NCBI GenBank assembly: GCA_964651325.1
Contig: CAZYXP010000239.1
Coordinates: 1-5,050 of the forward strand
From: JADFOB01 sp964651325
GTDB taxonomy: Bacteria; Planctomycetota; Phycisphaerae; UBA1845
Direction of reading: 5' to 3'
DNA: 5,050 nt
The position numbers and the translations under genes were made by a program. This document shows, piece by piece, positions 4,997 through 5,050 of the stretch. Position 1 is the first letter of the stretch, and every line of letters starts with the position of its first letter. The notes under the pieces are model-generated. The model ran no database searches. It saw nothing but the letters and a program-made list of their open reading frames with translations, and was not told where the DNA came from.

Positions 4997-5050
4997 CAAA
5001 CGTTGGAGTATCGAAGAAACCATCCGCTACGTGAAGACCTGCTACGACCT
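4997..5050 (+). pseudogene. IS4-family transposase fragment, inverted (residues ~308-325, runs off the window)
   Basis: The plus strand encodes KRWSIEETIRYVKTCYDL, matching residues 308-325 of the 420-aa IS4-family transposase. It includes R309, the catalytic E313 and K320. The 55 bases 4996-5050 are identical to the reverse complement of 1262-1316 in copy B. The gene here runs in the opposite direction to copies A-C and begins abruptly at the IS1634-like end, so its first ~307 residues are missing at this junction. The rest presumably continues past 5050. It cannot encode an active transposase as joined here. Confidence 0.93.

Noticed and set aside
3064..5003. Target-site duplication around the IS1634-like element
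   Set aside because: The left flank (CCGTTAT) and right flank (CAAACGT) share no direct repeat. They come from different, inverted parts of the IS4-family gene.
1..5050. A novel multi-gene system (defence, toxin-antitoxin, CRISPR, retron or cargo)
   Set aside because: All long coding sequence is explained by two transposase types. The remaining gaps are under 250 bases and consist of IS leaders, tails and end repeats.

Overview
The window consists almost entirely of insertion sequences. I see no host gene, RNA gene, CRISPR array or cargo gene. The DNA is moderately GC-rich, and both transposases start with strong AGGAGG-type ribosome-binding sites, so the host is a bacterium (an archaeon is less likely). 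Nothing identifies a phylum. Nested and tandem elements of this kind suggest an IS-rich chromosome or plasmid, possibly from a metagenome or environmental genome.

Positions 1-3070 are a head-to-tail tandem array of one IS4-family element, with an exact 1493-bp period. Copy A is cut by the window start (1-927). Copy B is complete (937-2420, 1484 bp). Copy C (from 2430) is interrupted at 3070. Adjacent copies are separated by the same 9-bp spacer (928-936 and 2421-2429), and each junction has 18-bp terminal inverted repeats facing each other. Each complete element carries one minus-strand transposase of 420 aa, with DDE residues D102, D189 and E313 and a perfect YREK signature.

Positions 3071-4996 are a second, unrelated element of about 1926 bp. 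It has perfect 17-bp terminal inverted repeats and one plus-strand transposase of 548 aa resembling the IS1634 family (D204, D283, E446). It has its own plausible promoter and ribosome-binding site.

The last 55 bases (4996-5050) are again the IS4-family transposase gene, but in the opposite orientation and starting at a different codon (residue 307/308) from where copy C stops (residue 220). The IS1634-like element therefore does not sit in a simple insertion site. It marks a breakpoint joining two oppositely oriented pieces of the IS4-family element. The tandem array and this inverted junction are the parts worth a second look. Both may reflect real IS-driven amplification and inversion, or mis-assembly of multicopy sequence. 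No cooperating pathway is present: each transposase mobilises its own element.
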